Both the position numbers and the translations under genes were made by a program. From assembly GCA_037074615.1 (NCBI GenBank), contig CM073545.1, forward strand, positions 16,200,001-16,264,000: 64,000 nucleotides of DNA, in the 5' to 3' direction. Under the pieces are notes generated by a model. That model worked only from the letters and a program-made list of their open reading frames with translations. It did no database searches and had not been told where the DNA came from. Origin of the DNA: Leucaena leucocephala (taxonomy: Eukaryota; Streptophyta; Magnoliopsida; Fabales; Fabaceae). The first letter of the stretch is position 1. Each line of letters opens with the position of its first letter. This document shows positions 51,497-64,000 of this stretch, piece by piece.

Positions 51497-54400
51497 AAGG
51501 GAATACTTTGGTTTCTGATTTAGATGTTGTTTCTTACATGGTAAGTTTCTTGAGATTGATTGAACTGTTTCCTTGACGAGTCAATCAATCAAGTGGAATT
51601 ACCAAGTTGATAATAGGTACTAAAGAATATTGCACTGAATGCACTTTCTTCTTTGTACTAAACTATATAGATATACTCAGTTAATAATAAAGAGCTTGTC
51701 TATTTTCTTAATTTTTTTTTCATCAAGGTATGGGAATATTCTTTTATTTCAAAAGGGAGGCTTAATTACTGTGTTATTATAAATTGCTGTTGGAGGGGCA
51801 GAGAAACTTGAGGAGTGAAGGCCTGTGTACAAGCAAAGTGAAGTTATGGATGCTCCTCTTCTGTTAGATTTCTTCTGCAAACTTGTACATAATAGATAGA
51901 TTGTGTACTAATAAAAGTAGTTGTAATGTGTTCATATAATAGAGTTACTTTTAATGTGTTTTGGCCCTCTTTTTTAGTGCCGGTTCTGTTATGATTTACG
52001 AAGAAGTCTTCAGAATTGGAACATCCATGAATTTTCTCTCAATTTCATTTAAACTAATAGGTTTTAAGAGATTCAATATTTATGAGTTTGATCTGTTAAT
52101 GATTGTAAATATGATAATTTAACCAACGGTTTGACGTTAAGTTAAGTGGAAAGGGTTAATCTTTTATAAAATAATAAATTAATATTTAAATTTTTATTAG
52201 GAGTGATAATTATATTAAACATTTAATAGTACTTTGAATATAATTATTTTTAATAAAAAATATATATGTTTAGAAAAAAAATTAATTTGTAAATTAAGTG
52301 ACTTGACTTGTAAATAATTTTTTTGGTAAGACTTAATTTATAAAAATAATTTATTAGTATTAAATAAAATTTGAGATTTTTTTTGTATTTAATTTTCTTA
52401 CTAGATGTTTATGGGTAATTTTTATTACTGAAAATAGTGCCAAGGGTTTTTTTTGTTCAAAAAATTTATGTGAAAATTTTTCTGTTTTTTTTTTCTCTGG
52501 AAGTTTCAAAAGAAGCAACAGAAAAAAATGGTGCAAAAGAGAAAAATATCATAAAGAAATAGAGCCACTGTTCTTTTGTTCATTTGCCACAAGCGATTTG
52601 AAACTACTAAAAAAATTATCTTTTTGTTTAATTCTGTTTTTGAGAAAAAAGAAATTAATTTTTGACTCGCGGTTTAAGTAATTGACTCTTTCAAGAAAGT
52701 GCTACCACTAAAGAGGTTGTTGTATTAGTAGACTTGCAAATAAAGCATTTGAAATCATTTTCCTCTTTTTTTTTTAAAGAAAAAATTATTCTAATCTCTT
52801 ACCCATTCATATTAGACCACGTGGCTTCATGGCATCATTACTTCAAAAATAATTTAATTACAAAAATGTGAGGCCTTGTTAATAATTTATTATGATATAT
52901 TCATTAAAAAAAACTCTAACTTGTAAAATAAATATTAGTAAAATAATACCAAATATTATAGTCTTATTTTTTAAGTGCGGTCAATATCTTAATTTTATTT
53001 GTGATATAATTTTACTCATAATCTTTTCAATTTAGTATAATTTTTAATATTTAAAAAATAAAATTACAGATAAAATTATATCAAATTAAAAAAATTATAG
53101 ATAAAATTATATAAAATTAAAAAATTATAGATAAAATTATATCATAAATAAAATTAAATAAAAAATAAAATATTAATATTATTTTAACCAATAAATATTC
53201 TAAATATTATATTTCACTTTTCACATCTATATTCGTTGGCACATCAACATTGAAGTTGAGATGATGGTCAATAAAACATTTAACATCGTATATCCAATAA
53301 AAAAACTCACGTCCTAGGATAATGTAATATATCAATATTGAAAACTATATTTTAGTTACTTTAATTTATGGATCATCTAATTCTAATACATGTGTTTTTG
53401 TCAATAATAGCTTTGTATCTTTGATCCCAAAAATAAATATCTTATCCATATGATTAAGAAATAATATTATTACATATTACCAAACACTGATAATTCATGT
53501 TTTTCTCATTTTAATTATCAACTTTCATTTTCTTTCAAAATTAAAGGAGTTGTTTCACTTTTATTTAAATAATTGATTTATACTAAGTTAATGTTTTTAA
53601 CTAATAAGAATTAACTCCTATAATTCTATAAATTAAAAAATTATAACTATATGAATTATTAAGTTCTGAAATTGATCACTGGTCTTTTCTAATATCTCAT
53701 AATCAGTTTGTTTTTCACTCAAACTTATTTTGCGCATGTTTCATTGAATTGTGTCCTCCTATATATCTTCACCAAATAAATAGATAAAAATAAATAAATT
53801 TTGCTTAACGGATATATTATTTAATTTTTTAATAGAGAAAGCTTGTCACATCATGGGTCATGGCCTCAATGTTGTTGGTTTCTATTTTCTGTACAATTGT
53901 CCCCTCTTTAATTATAATTTATTTTTCATTGAAAAGTACGCAATTATTATTAATATAAAAATAGAATACAAGTAAAATAATAATAAAGATATATAGATAT
54001 GGAGGAAACTTCCATTAAGCTTGTCTTTAATTAATTTAATTTCCATTCAAAAAATATATTAGTCATATAAAAATAGAAGACAAGTCAAATAATAATAAAA
54101 ATATAATAGATGCGCAAACTTCCATGTTGAAACCAAGGAATGATTTTTTTTTTATTATTATTATTTTGAAGAAGACAAGATTCCATATTTTGTAAGCTAT
54201 CTGCATCACAGGTTGTTTAAAACGATTGTTATTGAACTTTGTTTTTGAGCAGAACACAATTTGATTCAAGGCTTCATCAAATCATCATCTTGCAGCCCAG
54301 AAAATAAATGAAAGAAGCCATTAAATTCTGGAGTTTGCAGAGTTATAAGAAGCCATTGTTGAATAGTTACCAAGCTTTGATTTCATAAGCATGCTCATTG

Positions 54401-55480
54401 ATCAACCTATAATTAAGGTAAGTGGAATTCCAAAGTTTCTCTTCTTTTCTTTTTAGGTTTTAGGTTCTTAATGTAACTTGTTATAGATTTTTTGATAGAT
54501 ATTTTAAGTATGTTTATTTATTAGTTTGCTCCTAAAATATTTTTAACAAACTTCTTTATCTATATAATTCAGTTATTTATATCTTATATATGGTATTTAA
54601 TAGAGTATATTTACTAACACGATTATGAGTCATAAGTAATATAGTTTATTTTTTGGACTAACAAATTAAATAGGAAAATTATTATGATAAGATATTTAAT
54701 TACTAAAAAATCCTAATAATAAGTGATTAGTATAAATATATTATCATTTTTTTATTAAAATTTATCATTGTATGCTCCTCAGTTATTATCGTAGGACTTT
54801 TAGGTAATTAAATTATTTTTTAGGACATTATAGTAATTCTTCCTAATTAAATCTCCAAAATATTTATCATATTGGTAACAATTTTACAATTGATAACAAC
54901 ATTGTACTGTAATTCGTAAGGCTATCAGAAAAAAAGTGTAACACGTAGGAGACTTCTTATCCTGTTGATTTTTAACTCTTCAAGTTACTGATAATTGCAC
55001 TAGATATTTATTGTTATCCTAATTAATAACACCTTTCAAGAGCCGTCATTGCCAGCACAACATTAAAAATAAAAGCATAATTTCAAACCTATATACTTAC
55101 AAATTAAAAATAATAAATTCACGATATTTATATTATGATTAATTAGACAATTAGTAGAACAAAAGTAGTTATCATAAATATGTTTATAAATTTATATAAT
55201 AAGAAAAAAATTATATAAAAATGTTACATCTCTTCATTATGTTTAAATGTCAGTTTATTCTTAATTATTTTATTAATGTTATGAATAATTTTTCAAACCA
55301 ATCCTAGCTACTTACAAATTTCACCCCACCAAAATATTACTACGACGAAGTACTTCTAGATCATGTATCCTACACGCCGACCAACAAATGTAGTCCTAAG
55401 GGTTTGTTCACCTTTGATTTTCCATATATTCTTAAAAAAACAGACATTGATATTAAAGAAATGTAATTGTTTCCTGAGTT
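51497..55480. other. AT-rich intergenic spacer
   Basis: The first few hundred bases should be the ATG18f-like 3' UTR. The remainder is very AT-rich, with a three-copy AT repeat at 53061-53148, and no gene seen on either strand. Confidence 0.5.
53061..53148. repeat. Three-copy AT-rich tandem repeat, about 30-bp period
   Basis: Three successive units of aaattatagataaaattata type; the first has acaga for ataga and spacing varies by one or two bases. Confidence 0.8.
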
Positions 55481-56153
55481 TTCACTCCATCCACAGAGAG
55501 AGAGAGAGAGAGAGTCATTTTCCATGTAGAAGTCCTGCTTCTGTCATAGTCCAAACTCAACAATGTCCTAAAAAAACTAAACTTTATTTGCAGGCAAAGC
55601 CAACAAAACAAGCATTCACCAAACAATAAAAATAGTCCAACAGCAGAAGAAGAAGAAGGGAAAAAAACATGCTTATCTCTTTTTTCTTTTCACTTACAAT
55701 ATTAAATCATCATTTTTAAGTTTTTGCTTTCTTCATTTGCATTTTTCCCTCTCCTTGAAAACCAAGCTTGAATCAAACAAACAAAGAAGAAGAAGAAGCC
55801 ATCTATCATCCTCTCTCAGTCCTATGTCTCTTTCTCTTTAACAACCCCAACTTCACCTTAAAAATTTATATATTAAAACCCTCAAAATCCCTTCTGCGTC
55901 TCTCCCAAATGCTAAGCAACGTTAGGTAACACATATCTATACTCTTAAAGCCCTTTTACACCATAACACACAATAACCTCACATTCTCTTCTTCTTCCTC
56001 CTCCTCCTCCTTTTTTTCTCTCTGTTCATGATCATCATAATCAGGTGCTGAGTTCTGCAGCCAATGAAGAAGTAACTTGTGTTACTGCTATATACTGTTA
56101 AGAAGGAGCAATCTAAATAATAATAAGAAGGCTGTGTGTGAGATTTTGAGAAA
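55481..56153 (+). promoter_or_regulatory. Promoter/leader of GAUT12-like gene
   Basis: Holds a short (GA)n run near 55496-55513 and a pyrimidine-rich tract (about 55985-56022, TTC/TCC repeats) of the kind common in plant leaders. A TATATATTAAAA near 55866 could be a TATA box. No transcription start can be fixed from sequence alone. Confidence 0.35.
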
Positions 56154-56467
56154 ATGCAGCTTCACATATCACCAAGTTTGAGGCATGTGACTTTGCTTCC
56201 TGGAAAAGGGTTCAAAGATTTCATCAAAGTGAAGATTGCATCAAGGAAGGTGTCTTACAGGATGCTCTTCTATTCACTCTTGCTATTCACTTTCCTTATT
56301 CGCTTTGTCTTTGTATTGACTGCCGTGGGCACCATTGATGGAGATTTCAAGTGCTCTTCCATAGGTACCTACGTTTCTCATATCTCCTTCTATGTATTGA
56401 ACATGGCATTTTCTAAGAACTTGGTAATCATTAATATAAAATATAAAATCTGATCACTTCTCTCATA

Positions 56468-56507
<40 letters not shown>

Positions 56508-59500
56508 TAACTCTCAGTCTTTCTATACACGTTTGTGGGTTTCATGTAATTTTGTTTTTATTTTTCTTCCAAATATTAGGAAGATAAGAATAAGTTTTTA
56601 GAAAGTTTTAAATTATTATCTTTTTCATGTATCACATGGGCAAAAAAATATTTAGTTAATAAATGAAAAAATGCACTGCTGTAAATTCTTGTTCCTTTTT
56701 TTGGGGCTGTCTAAATGTCAGAGAGAATATAGGAATCATACATGATATTGCAATCAGTATGAAAAATCCAAACATGTAATGGAGTCTCTGTTATTGTTAT
56801 CCTTTTTGGTTCAATGTTATAAATTGAGCAAATCCTTATCGGTTTGATTTTTAGATTTATGAAACATCATGGGATTTTTGATCATTTTGAAAAACCTGAA
56901 AACAGATCGATTATTAAGATTTGTCAGTTGATACTGTTGGGGAAAATTTTGACTACTTAGGTAATCATATTACTCATTCATTTTTTACATTTCAGAGAAA
57001 AATAAATAAATAATGAATGAATGAATGATAAATTTCAACATTGAAAATCATCAGTTAGTCCTGAGCTTAGGACGTGAAATTGTGATATATGCATATAAAT
57101 GACTATTTCATTTGATTTGATTTACTTTGATATTTGTAGGTTGCCTGGGAAAAAAACTAGGACCAAGGATTCTTGGAAGAAAGCTTGAATCAAATGTAAT
57201 TTTCCTCGACTCTTCAAATTATGCATGTTTTTTTGCCATACTTGAGCTCAAGTTTCTATTACAAACAGAAGTTGACATTGAATTTTGATAGGTCCCAGAA
57301 GTGATATACAAAATATTAGATGAACCCATTGACCAGGATGAAGTAGAAGGAAGATCTGATATTCCTCAGACTTTGGAAGACTTCATGACTGAAATGAAGG
57401 AAGGTGGATATGATGATGCCAAAACATTTGCTACCAAACTCAGAGAAATGGTATTTAATTTCTCCTTCTTTTTACCTACAAGAATAATCAAAGGGATTTG
57501 CTGACATTAATATTGTTGAGAAATTTACAGTAATCATCAATTAATATAGTTCAAAACACTCTGGCCAAACCACTAATCAGATTAAGGGCCAGTTTGTTTA
57601 GGATTAAGGAAAAAAGTGATTATAGTTAAGCTAAATAAGAGGTAGTTGTTAAGACAACTTTAAGCTAAACATGAGGGACGTGTTGAAAAATTTGTTTTCA
57701 GCTTATTTTGATAAACTATTCCAAATAGCTTATCAAAATATGCGGAAAAGAGATTTCTTTCAACTTAAGGTTTCTCCGAACAACTCCCTCATTTAATTTA
57801 ACTAAAATAAAAAAAACTGGCCCCAAAAGCAGATCAAATCGGTTTAGTTTAATTTTCTTTAAATGAGATCCCAGCAATTCATTTCAATCATCTGTTACAA
57901 ACATTTGCATATATTTTCAGCATTTATAATTTTATTTAATTATTTATAACCTGAACCAAATAGTCTAAATCAAGAAGAATGGGGGAAAAACCTAAACTAA
58001 CTGAACCATATTATTCCTTAATGGTTTTGTCAATTCCTTTGAGTTTAAACAAACTAAAAGTCCAGTATTTTACTTTGGTTTGGTCAAATTCCTTATTCAA
58101 GTTTGCTGAACTTTTTCCTAGGTCATCCTCATGGAAAAGAGGACCAGGACAGCCAAAGTCCAAGAATACCTGTATCGCCATGTAGCATCAAGCAGCATAC
58201 CTAAGCAGCTTCACTGCCTTGACCTGAGGCTTGCCAGTGAGCACACCAACAATGCACAAGCTCGCCTTCAGCTTCCTCCTGCAGAACTAGTCCCTGCCTT
58301 GGTTGACAACTCCTACTTCCACTTTGTTCTTGCATCAGACAATGTTCTGGCTGCTTCTGTGGTTGCCACCTCACTAGTCCGAAACTCTAGGCGACCTGAC
58401 AAGGTGATTCTGCACATCATTACAGATAGAAAGACTTACTATCCCATGCAGGCTTGGTTCTCATTGCACCCTCTGACACCTGCTGTAATAGAGGTCAAGG
58501 CATTGCACCATTTTGATTGGTTTACAAAGGGAAAGGTGCCTGTTCTTGAAGCAATGGAGAAAGATCAACAAGTGAGGTCACAATTCAGAGGGGGATCATC
58601 AGCTATCGTTGCGAATAGTATTGAGAAGCCACAAGTTGTTGCAGCAAAACTGCAAGCTCTAAGTCCCAAGTACAACTCAATGATGAACCACATAAGGATA
58701 CATCTTCCAGAGGTAAAATGAATGAGTAGCATGCATGGCAAGCAGATACGCTTTCTTTTTCTTTTTGGACAAAAAATAGATATAAGTTGAGTCCTATGGG
58801 CTGGCTTGTTGGCCCATTTTTCTGGAAAAGGCTTTTTAAGCCCATCCTATTCGGCCTAGATTGAACCAGATCCGATAAGGCCATTAACAACTTGAATTCC
58901 AAACTAACATTTTTCAGGCTTGCTCTTAAAGCCAGAATGGAGTCTTCAAAGCATTTTCATAATCTTCTTGTTAAAAGGACTTGTCTAGTCAGTCATAAGA
59001 ACCTTAGGCTGGATCAAACCTAAGGTCAAGTAGGCGCTGTTTTTGTGCCAGTGATGCTGATGATCATGATTTTTTTTTTGACAGTTGTTTCCGAGTCTCA
59101 ACAAGGTAGTCTTCCTAGATGATGACATTGTCGTACAAACTGATCTTTCACCTCTGTGGGACGTTGAAATGAATGGAAAAGTAAACGGAGCAGTAGAAAC
59201 ATGTAATGGAGAAGATAAGTTTGTGATGTCAAAGAGGTTGAAAAGCTATTTGAACTTCTCTCATCCCTTGATAGCCGAAAACTTCAACCCCAATGAATGC
59301 GCTTGGGCCTATGGCATGAATGTTTTTGATCTTCAAGCTTGGAGGAAAACCAATATAAGCCTTACATACTATCATTGGGTTAAGCAGGTATGTCTATCTT
59401 CCATCCTGCCATAACAGAGAAAATAAATTATTAAAGTTTGAGTTTCCATTATAGAGAAAGACAATAAAAAAAATGTATTGATATTTTTGTTTTCCTTGAG

Positions 59501-59788
59501 CAGAATATAAAATCAGACCTGAGTCTTTGGCAGCTAGGGACATTACCTCCAGGATTGATAGCTTTCCATGGTCACGTCCACATAATTGATCCTTTCTGGC
59601 ACATGTTGGGGTTGGGATATCAAGAAAATACAAGTTTTTCCGACGCCAAGAGTGCCGGTGTCATCCATTTTAATGGCAGGGCAAAGCCATGGCTAGACAT
59701 AGCTTTTCCACAGCTAAGGCCCTTTTGGGCTAAGTATGTCAACTTTTCAGACAAGTTCATCAAGAGCTGTAATATTAGGGCATCATAA
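56154..59788 (+). CDS. GAUT12: Galacturonosyltransferase 12 / IRREGULAR XYLEM 8
   Basis: Golgi GT8 family enzyme, needed in Arabidopsis for glucuronoxylan (xylan reducing-end sequence) and pectin-linked wall synthesis in secondary walls. Exons: 56154-56364, 57140-57195, 57292-57450, 58122-58712, 59085-59387 and 59504-59788. The sum is 1,605 nt, 534 residues; Arabidopsis GAUT12 is about the same length. A single signal-anchor helix at residues 37-58 (type II topology) follows a short basic cytosolic tail beginning MQLHISPSLRHVT, which is typical of this clade. The stem carries the clade's DIPQTL..FM.E segment. Catalytic DxD is FLDDDIV (D351-D353), and the C-terminal HFNGRAKPW (495-503) binds the nucleotide sugar. 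GAUT13/14 are relatives, but the stem (RTRTAKVQEYLYRHVASSSIPKQ) and GLGYQE favour GAUT12. All key residues are intact. Intron 3 (57451-58121) carries a MITE-like element. Confidence 0.93.
56467..56508. repeat. (TC)n-(TA)n compound microsatellite
   Basis: A run of TC dinucleotides followed directly by TA dinucleotides in the first intron of GAUT12. Confidence 0.9.
57588..57828. mobile_element. Short MITE-like element in GAUT12 intron 3
   Basis: About 240 bp with inverted ends: left GGGCCAGTTTGTTT, right ...AAAACTGGCCC. The interior is AT-rich with no ORF. I see no convincing target duplication. It resembles but does not match the element at 38316-38831. Confidence 0.5.
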
Positions 59789-60338
59789 CCGGGATCTTAA
59801 GAATATCAAATCCTTCTGATGAGTTGATGAAATGGGATTTGGATACGAGATTACGAGGGAAAGAGAAAATGAGAGAGTTCTTCCAAGCATAAGACCTTCA
59901 ACGACAAGGACACAACCATGATGATATATGATGATGCTCCCTTCTATTTTTTTTAGCTTTATTTTTTTCATTTTTTATATCTTTTAAATTCTCTGCAGCG
60001 GAAGTTCTCAGATTCTTTTTCTCTTGAAATCATATTGTAAGTATGAGCATTCCTAGATCAAATATATAAGTATAAAATGAGACAGCTTTTTTTGGAAAGG
60101 GATATAAAAGCTAAAGGCATGGAAATAAACTAAAGCAAGGCGAAGAAACAGTGGAGAAAAGAGTGATGAACCATTCCAATCTTATTTTCACTTTGGAACA
60201 AAAAAAAAAAAATTCTTAATTCAGGCAGCATCTTGCATTGCAACTACCTAATGATTTTAGTAGTAAAATATGAGAATTAAGTTGAATTTCACAAATAGAA
60301 TTACAAGGTTACTTCATACAATGATTTTAGTAGTGTAC
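59789..60338. other. Convergent spacer after GAUT12
   Basis: GAUT12 (+) and the DUF1995 gene (-) end here; probably their 3' UTRs. No further gene seen. Confidence 0.45.
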
Positions 60339-61421
60339 CTAAACTCTTCCAGACATATTCACATATTTTACTTTCAGACCTGAATTGAACCACAATTCTT
60401 CAGCTACTCTGACTTTCTCCCGGTTACATTGGACACCATCCTTGAGAAACTTCGCAGATTTTGTCACGGGTGAATTTATAGCCATCAAATTGTACAAAAC
60501 ATTCTCAACTTCACCAATAGTTGGCCGGGCCTTAAACTTCGAGACTACCTTCAATTCTCCCCCTTCTTCTACATGAACAGCCCATCTTTCTCCACTCACA
60601 ACTCCATCTCTTACGCACTTGAAAACCACTCCTTTTCGTTTGCTCAAGACCCCTCTTACCTCCAACCCTATAAAAGAATAAAGCACTTCAAAAGAACCCA
60701 CAAACCCACTCAGATCACCAAAATCGGCCTCCTCCTCAAAAGCCCATTTGGGGTTAAGCAGAACTACTGGCTTTGGATAAAACACATCAGTGACTGTTTT
60801 CAGGACGGCCAATTGGGAACTCTCAGGAACCAAAAAGATAGCTACATCAGCGGAATTCAGAACTCTGGGATCAACAACGTTAATTGAAGGAATATCCACG
60901 TGTTCAATTTGACTAGATGTAGATGAACGAGAAAGAAAGGCTTTAATGGCAGCTTCTTTTAAGTCGAGATTGGGCCATAAAATTAGGATCTTAACCGGGG
61001 AACCTGTTCTTCTAATAGGTATTTTATCAAACACATCAAGGGCAAGTTGAGTTAGCGATTCCAGTGAGTCATCTACAATGGGAATTTCAACCCTGAACCT
61101 GGGTTGCTTCAGTTTCTTGAGTTTACCTATTAGTTTGGGGTTGTTAAGGGGCTTCTCTAAGGCCGTTGAAAGGGAAATTTTGGCTTGATTTATGGCCTCC
61201 TCCTTTGAGGTGGGTGGGTTTGGAGAAGAAGAGAGTGAAGATTGGATGATCGATGTGGTTGGTGTAGCTTTGAGGAAGGAGACATGGCAGTGTTGACGTA
61301 GACATTGAAAGGTTGGAGATGAATGGATAAATGAGCAGTGAGCGAGTGAGTTTGAAGGAAAAGTGATCGGCTTTGGAATATGAAGAGATAGGAAATGAGT
61401 TCTGTGAAGATGGGATGCCAT
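60339..61421 (-). CDS. DUF1995-domain protein, predicted plastid-targeted
   Basis: Single-exon frame of 360 residues. The N-terminal 60-odd residues are rich in His, Ser, Pro and Thr with almost no acids, typical of a chloroplast transit peptide. The mature part fits the DUF1995 family: PRFRVEIPIVDDSLESLTQLA, then KILILWPN, ADVAIFLVPE, VVLLNPKW, SFEVLYSFIGLEVRG and the C-terminal block SGLKVKYV. The family includes LPA3, which helps photosystem II assembly in Arabidopsis; whether this gene is the LPA3 orthologue or another DUF1995 member I cannot tell. The upstream ATG at 61421 is the only in-frame start that gives a full transit peptide. Confidence 0.8.
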   Translation of the reverse strand: MASHLHRTHFLSLHIPKPITFPSNSLAHCSFIHSSPTFQCLRQHCHVSFLKATPTTSIIQSSLSSSPNPPTSKEEAINQAKISLSTALEKPLNNPKLIGKLKKLKQPRFRVEIPIVDDSLESLTQLALDVFDKIPIRRTGSPVKILILWPNLDLKEAAIKAFLSRSSTSSQIEHVDIPSINVVDPRVLNSADVAIFLVPESSQLAVLKTVTDVFYPKPVVLLNPKWAFEEEADFGDLSGFVGSFEVLYSFIGLEVRGVLSKRKGVVFKCVRDGVVSGERWAVHVEEGGELKVVSKFKARPTIGEVENVLYNLMAINSPVTKSAKFLKDGVQCNREKVRVAEELWFNSGLKVKYVNMSGRV

Positions 61422-62538
61422 TTAAGATGTAGTGCCGCGCCTGATAGCTTTCATATGAAGGAGTTTGGCTCAGATATGCATCTAGATAAGATTTCCAGAC
61501 CAGAAGCAGAACCTCGCAATAGTTCGTACAACAGAACAATGACGTAAGATGAGTGAGCTTGCTGGCCCATAATATTAGAAAATTTTTCGGAGAGGGACGC
61601 AAAAATGTGTAATGACTATATTCAAGCAATGGTTCTTTTAGGCCAAGGAAAAGCAACGGTACAAAAATTTTCGGATCTAATCATCTAAAAATTTACTGTT
61701 TAAAGTTCCACAAAAATTCTCTTATATTACCTTAGATGTCATGTTAGCTCCACAAGTTTACCTCTTTAAGTTTACAATTTTTTTCCTACAGCTATATTTT
61801 TTGTTTTTTCGGTAGGAAAAAGTTAACTGAATTAAATCCTCCTAAAGCTTATAAGGATTAAAACATATTTTTAAATTTAAAATATATTTATAAAAATACT
61901 TATAAATTGCCTACAAATAAAATCTTTACATTGGTGACACAATTTAAACTTATAACATTGTGGGTTAAATCAACTCCTTGACAATAAAATTAAACTTTCT
62001 TAATTTACTTCTATATTTCTTTGACAATCTAAATTACCTACATTTGCCATTAGTTAATTAAATAAGCCCTGTACACATAATATTTGCAATACCGAGCATT
62101 GCTAGAGACTATTTTAATTGCTTTATGGCAGGAGGTAGAGACCATTTGCGATGATGTGCGATTTGTTCTAAACGAATGCTACTTCATAAGAATTTATAAT
62201 CATTGCAATGAAAGTTAAAGCTGAATAATTACTTCCTTGATTGTGAAGCATTTCTTACTTCAATAATTTTTCCTCTACTATTTCAAAAGCCTAAACCAAC
62301 ATCCAAAGATCCAATGCATCACAACCAAAGAAGATAGCAGCTTATTAACAATTTACATGCAAACATCAGCATTACTTCATAAAAGTATCAGATGCCAAAT
62401 CTATCAGAGAGATAACACCATCATCAGGTGTAGTTAGAACAATTGGTTGAAAGGTACAATAGCCAAAGAAGGTATGGTGGAGAGATCAATACAACTTTTG
62501 AGCCAAAAGGAAAGCCCAAATATTCTTACAGGGCCAAC
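61422..62538. other. Intergenic between DUF1995 gene promoter and bHLH 3' end
   Basis: AT-rich. The part next to 61421 should be the DUF1995 promoter; the part next to 62539 is the probable bHLH 3' UTR. A frame reading leftward over 61144-61656 overlaps the DUF1995 start in another frame and looks spurious. Confidence 0.45.
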
Positions 62539-63714
62539 TTAGGCAACTGGTGGACGGAGTACATGATCCTGTGAAGTATCCACTGCAGCTGGTGGCATAA
62601 ATTGCCACATGGCAACTCCTGGATAACTGATAAATGGTACCAACTTGTTGCCGGGGGCTTGGCCTTGCGCAGCAGCAACATATGCAGCAGGAATTGCAGG
62701 CGGGGAAGGCAAGAAACTAGGCTGTACATTGATAGTTTTCAGCTGCTGCTCCAACTTTTCTTTCTCTCCCTTGAGCCTCTGTTTCTCATCACGAAGTTCA
62801 TTCTTCTCAGCCTACACATCGAAATTTAACATGGTTGCCATTCTATAAATTTCCATGATTTCTCTTCCAACATAGCGAGGTGTTAAATTTGTGGCAGAAA
62901 TTTTGAAGGAAGAAGTAATCAAGAACATCAGACCACCCAGCAAATCATTCCATCCTCAACAATTTGTAATGAGTATGAATTGAAACCTCACCTTCAACTC
63001 TTTTATCTTCTCTTGAAGACTCGTATTTGAATCTTTCAGATTCTGGGCTTCACCCTTTAACTGTGTCACCATTCGAACAGCATCAATCAAAATGGCAGCT
63101 TTGTCTGTTTTGAGAGGCCTTCCAGGCTCCAAAATGGAGCCTAATTCAACAAACCTAACCATGTCAAGCATATCAGGTACATGCCCCAGATGCACATTTA
63201 AACACAAAGTCACATGGAGAAGAAAGATAGACAGAAGGAATGGAGGGGGCCAGAAACTTTACTTGTCATTCAACCTATCCCTGCGCAATTTCTCACGACA
63301 TGCCTTGGAGCTGGAAGCAGTACAAGAATCAGATCTACTCCTGCAACAGGAAATGAACTAGAGATATGAGATAAATTACTTCAAGCGGAAGTTATCAGCA
63401 TTAGATCTAATAAATTTGTTATGTTCAAATGTTTAGGGGGGAAATGAATTGATGCTTAAAAACAGAGAAAGATGACAAGGGAATATTGGCGAAAGCGATC
63501 CCCATCAACATGTTTTACGTCTATTTAATATTCAAAGAATCACGTCTGCATCTTGATTTGAGTCTTCAATTTTTATTGGTATATAAAATATAAATAGAAA
63601 GAAAAGATATAGATTAGAACTTAACACAGAATCTGAGAATAAAATATATACCTCTTCTTTGAACCAGGTTCTCTGAGGCCATCAGAATCCCCCAATGAGC
63701 CATCAATTTCCATA
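62539..63714 (-). CDS. ILR3-type bHLH transcription factor (subgroup IVc), 5' incomplete
   Basis: Nuclear bHLH of subgroup IVc (ILR3/bHLH105, bHLH115, bHLH104, bHLH34), known regulators of iron-deficiency and stress genes that work as homo- or heterodimers. Visible exons on the minus strand: 63714-63652, 63340-63263, 63154-62992 and 62811-62539, with matching phases. The basic region (SSKACREKLRRDRLNDKF) and helix-loop-helix (VELGSILEPG through AAILIDAVRMVTQL) run into a leucine zipper (EAQNLKDSNTSL..., EKNELRDEKQRLKGEKEKLEQQL). The tail ends VAMWQFMPPAAVDTSQDHVLRPPVA, as I recall for ILR3/bHLH115. The visible 63-nt exon starts in mid-codon, so at least one further 5' exon lies right of position 63714. 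I find none before 64000, so it is probably outside the window. Confidence 0.85.
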
Positions 63715-64000
63715 CTAGGAACAGATGGTATCGTCAGAGAAGAAGAATGGGTTAGTAACTATTTCTTCTTTGCAGATTGAGTGGAAAATAAAAGGAAGGA
63801 GTTGAGAAGGCGTTGGCATTTAACTGGTTCAACCATGTTTCTATCAACTAAATAAATTTAATAGCAGTAGATAGTACGATATAAAACACACCGTTATATA
63901 TATATACCAAAAATATATTCTGACAAACAAACCCATCCACCACAGGTTGAACTCATATATTTTCAATGATATTATCTAAGGTTCAAATTCAACTGCAAGC
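63715..64000. other. Intron of the bHLH gene
   Basis: No coding signal on either strand. It ends at the window edge and presumably lies within the intron after the first exon(s) of the ILR3-type gene. Confidence 0.5.

Noticed and set aside
54063..55629. Short frames in the spacer before GAUT12
   Set aside because: AT-rich low-complexity coding; no family similarity and no splice partners.
61144..61656. 170-codon minus-strand frame overlapping the DUF1995 start
   Set aside because: The DUF1995 frame has a clear domain and transit peptide; the other frame has no recognisable similarity.
1..64000. Search for tRNA, rRNA, CRISPR and biosynthetic or defence gene clusters
   Set aside because: No tRNA-like cloverleaf, rRNA or spaced-repeat array was noticed; the genes belong to unrelated pathways, so no clustered system is supported.

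Overview
This is a window of plant nuclear DNA, most likely a core eudicot. The evidence is AT-rich intergenic DNA, many short GT-AG introns, and plant-specific families: HD-ZIP IV START, UGT79, FIE, GAUT12/IRX8, ATG18f, ILR3-type bHLH and a DUF1995 plastid protein. I cannot name the species. The provided reading frames are mostly exon fragments, so I rebuilt gene models by hand from splice sites and reading-frame phase. Seven models close in frame from ATG to stop.

Layout. 838-5820 (+): START-domain protein of the HD-ZIP IV type with no homeodomain in view. 6868-13377 (-): AP-5 complex zeta subunit, 16 exons. 14560-17440 (-): two broken UGT79-type glycosyltransferase copies. 18420-21194 (+): RING-H2 protein with internally duplicated exons. 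22113-26133 (+): FIE, the EED/ESC-type PRC2 WD40 protein, 13 exons. 27473-37947 (-): BLTP3/UHRF1BP1-like chorein-domain lipid-transfer protein, 20 exons, with a decayed Ty1/copia element on the opposite strand in one intron. 38316-46259: repeat-rich spacer with a MITE, an old LINE fragment and a hAT-type non-autonomous element inside it. 46260-51496 (+): ATG18f-like autophagy protein. 51497-56153: AT-rich spacer. 56154-59788 (+): GAUT12/IRX8. 60339-61421 (-): DUF1995 plastid protein. 62539-64000 (-): ILR3/bHLH105-115-type factor, whose 5' part runs off the right edge.

The genes do not form a pathway or cluster. This is an ordinary collinear gene neighbourhood with housekeeping and regulatory genes: membrane traffic, Polycomb silencing, inter-organelle lipid transfer, autophagy, xylan/pectin synthesis, plastid function and iron/stress transcription. 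I found no undescribed multi-gene system. The most interesting items are the apparent loss of the homeodomain in the HD-ZIP IV relative, a phase-compatible exon-pair duplication in the RING protein, and a nested transposon history around 39.8-41.5 kb.
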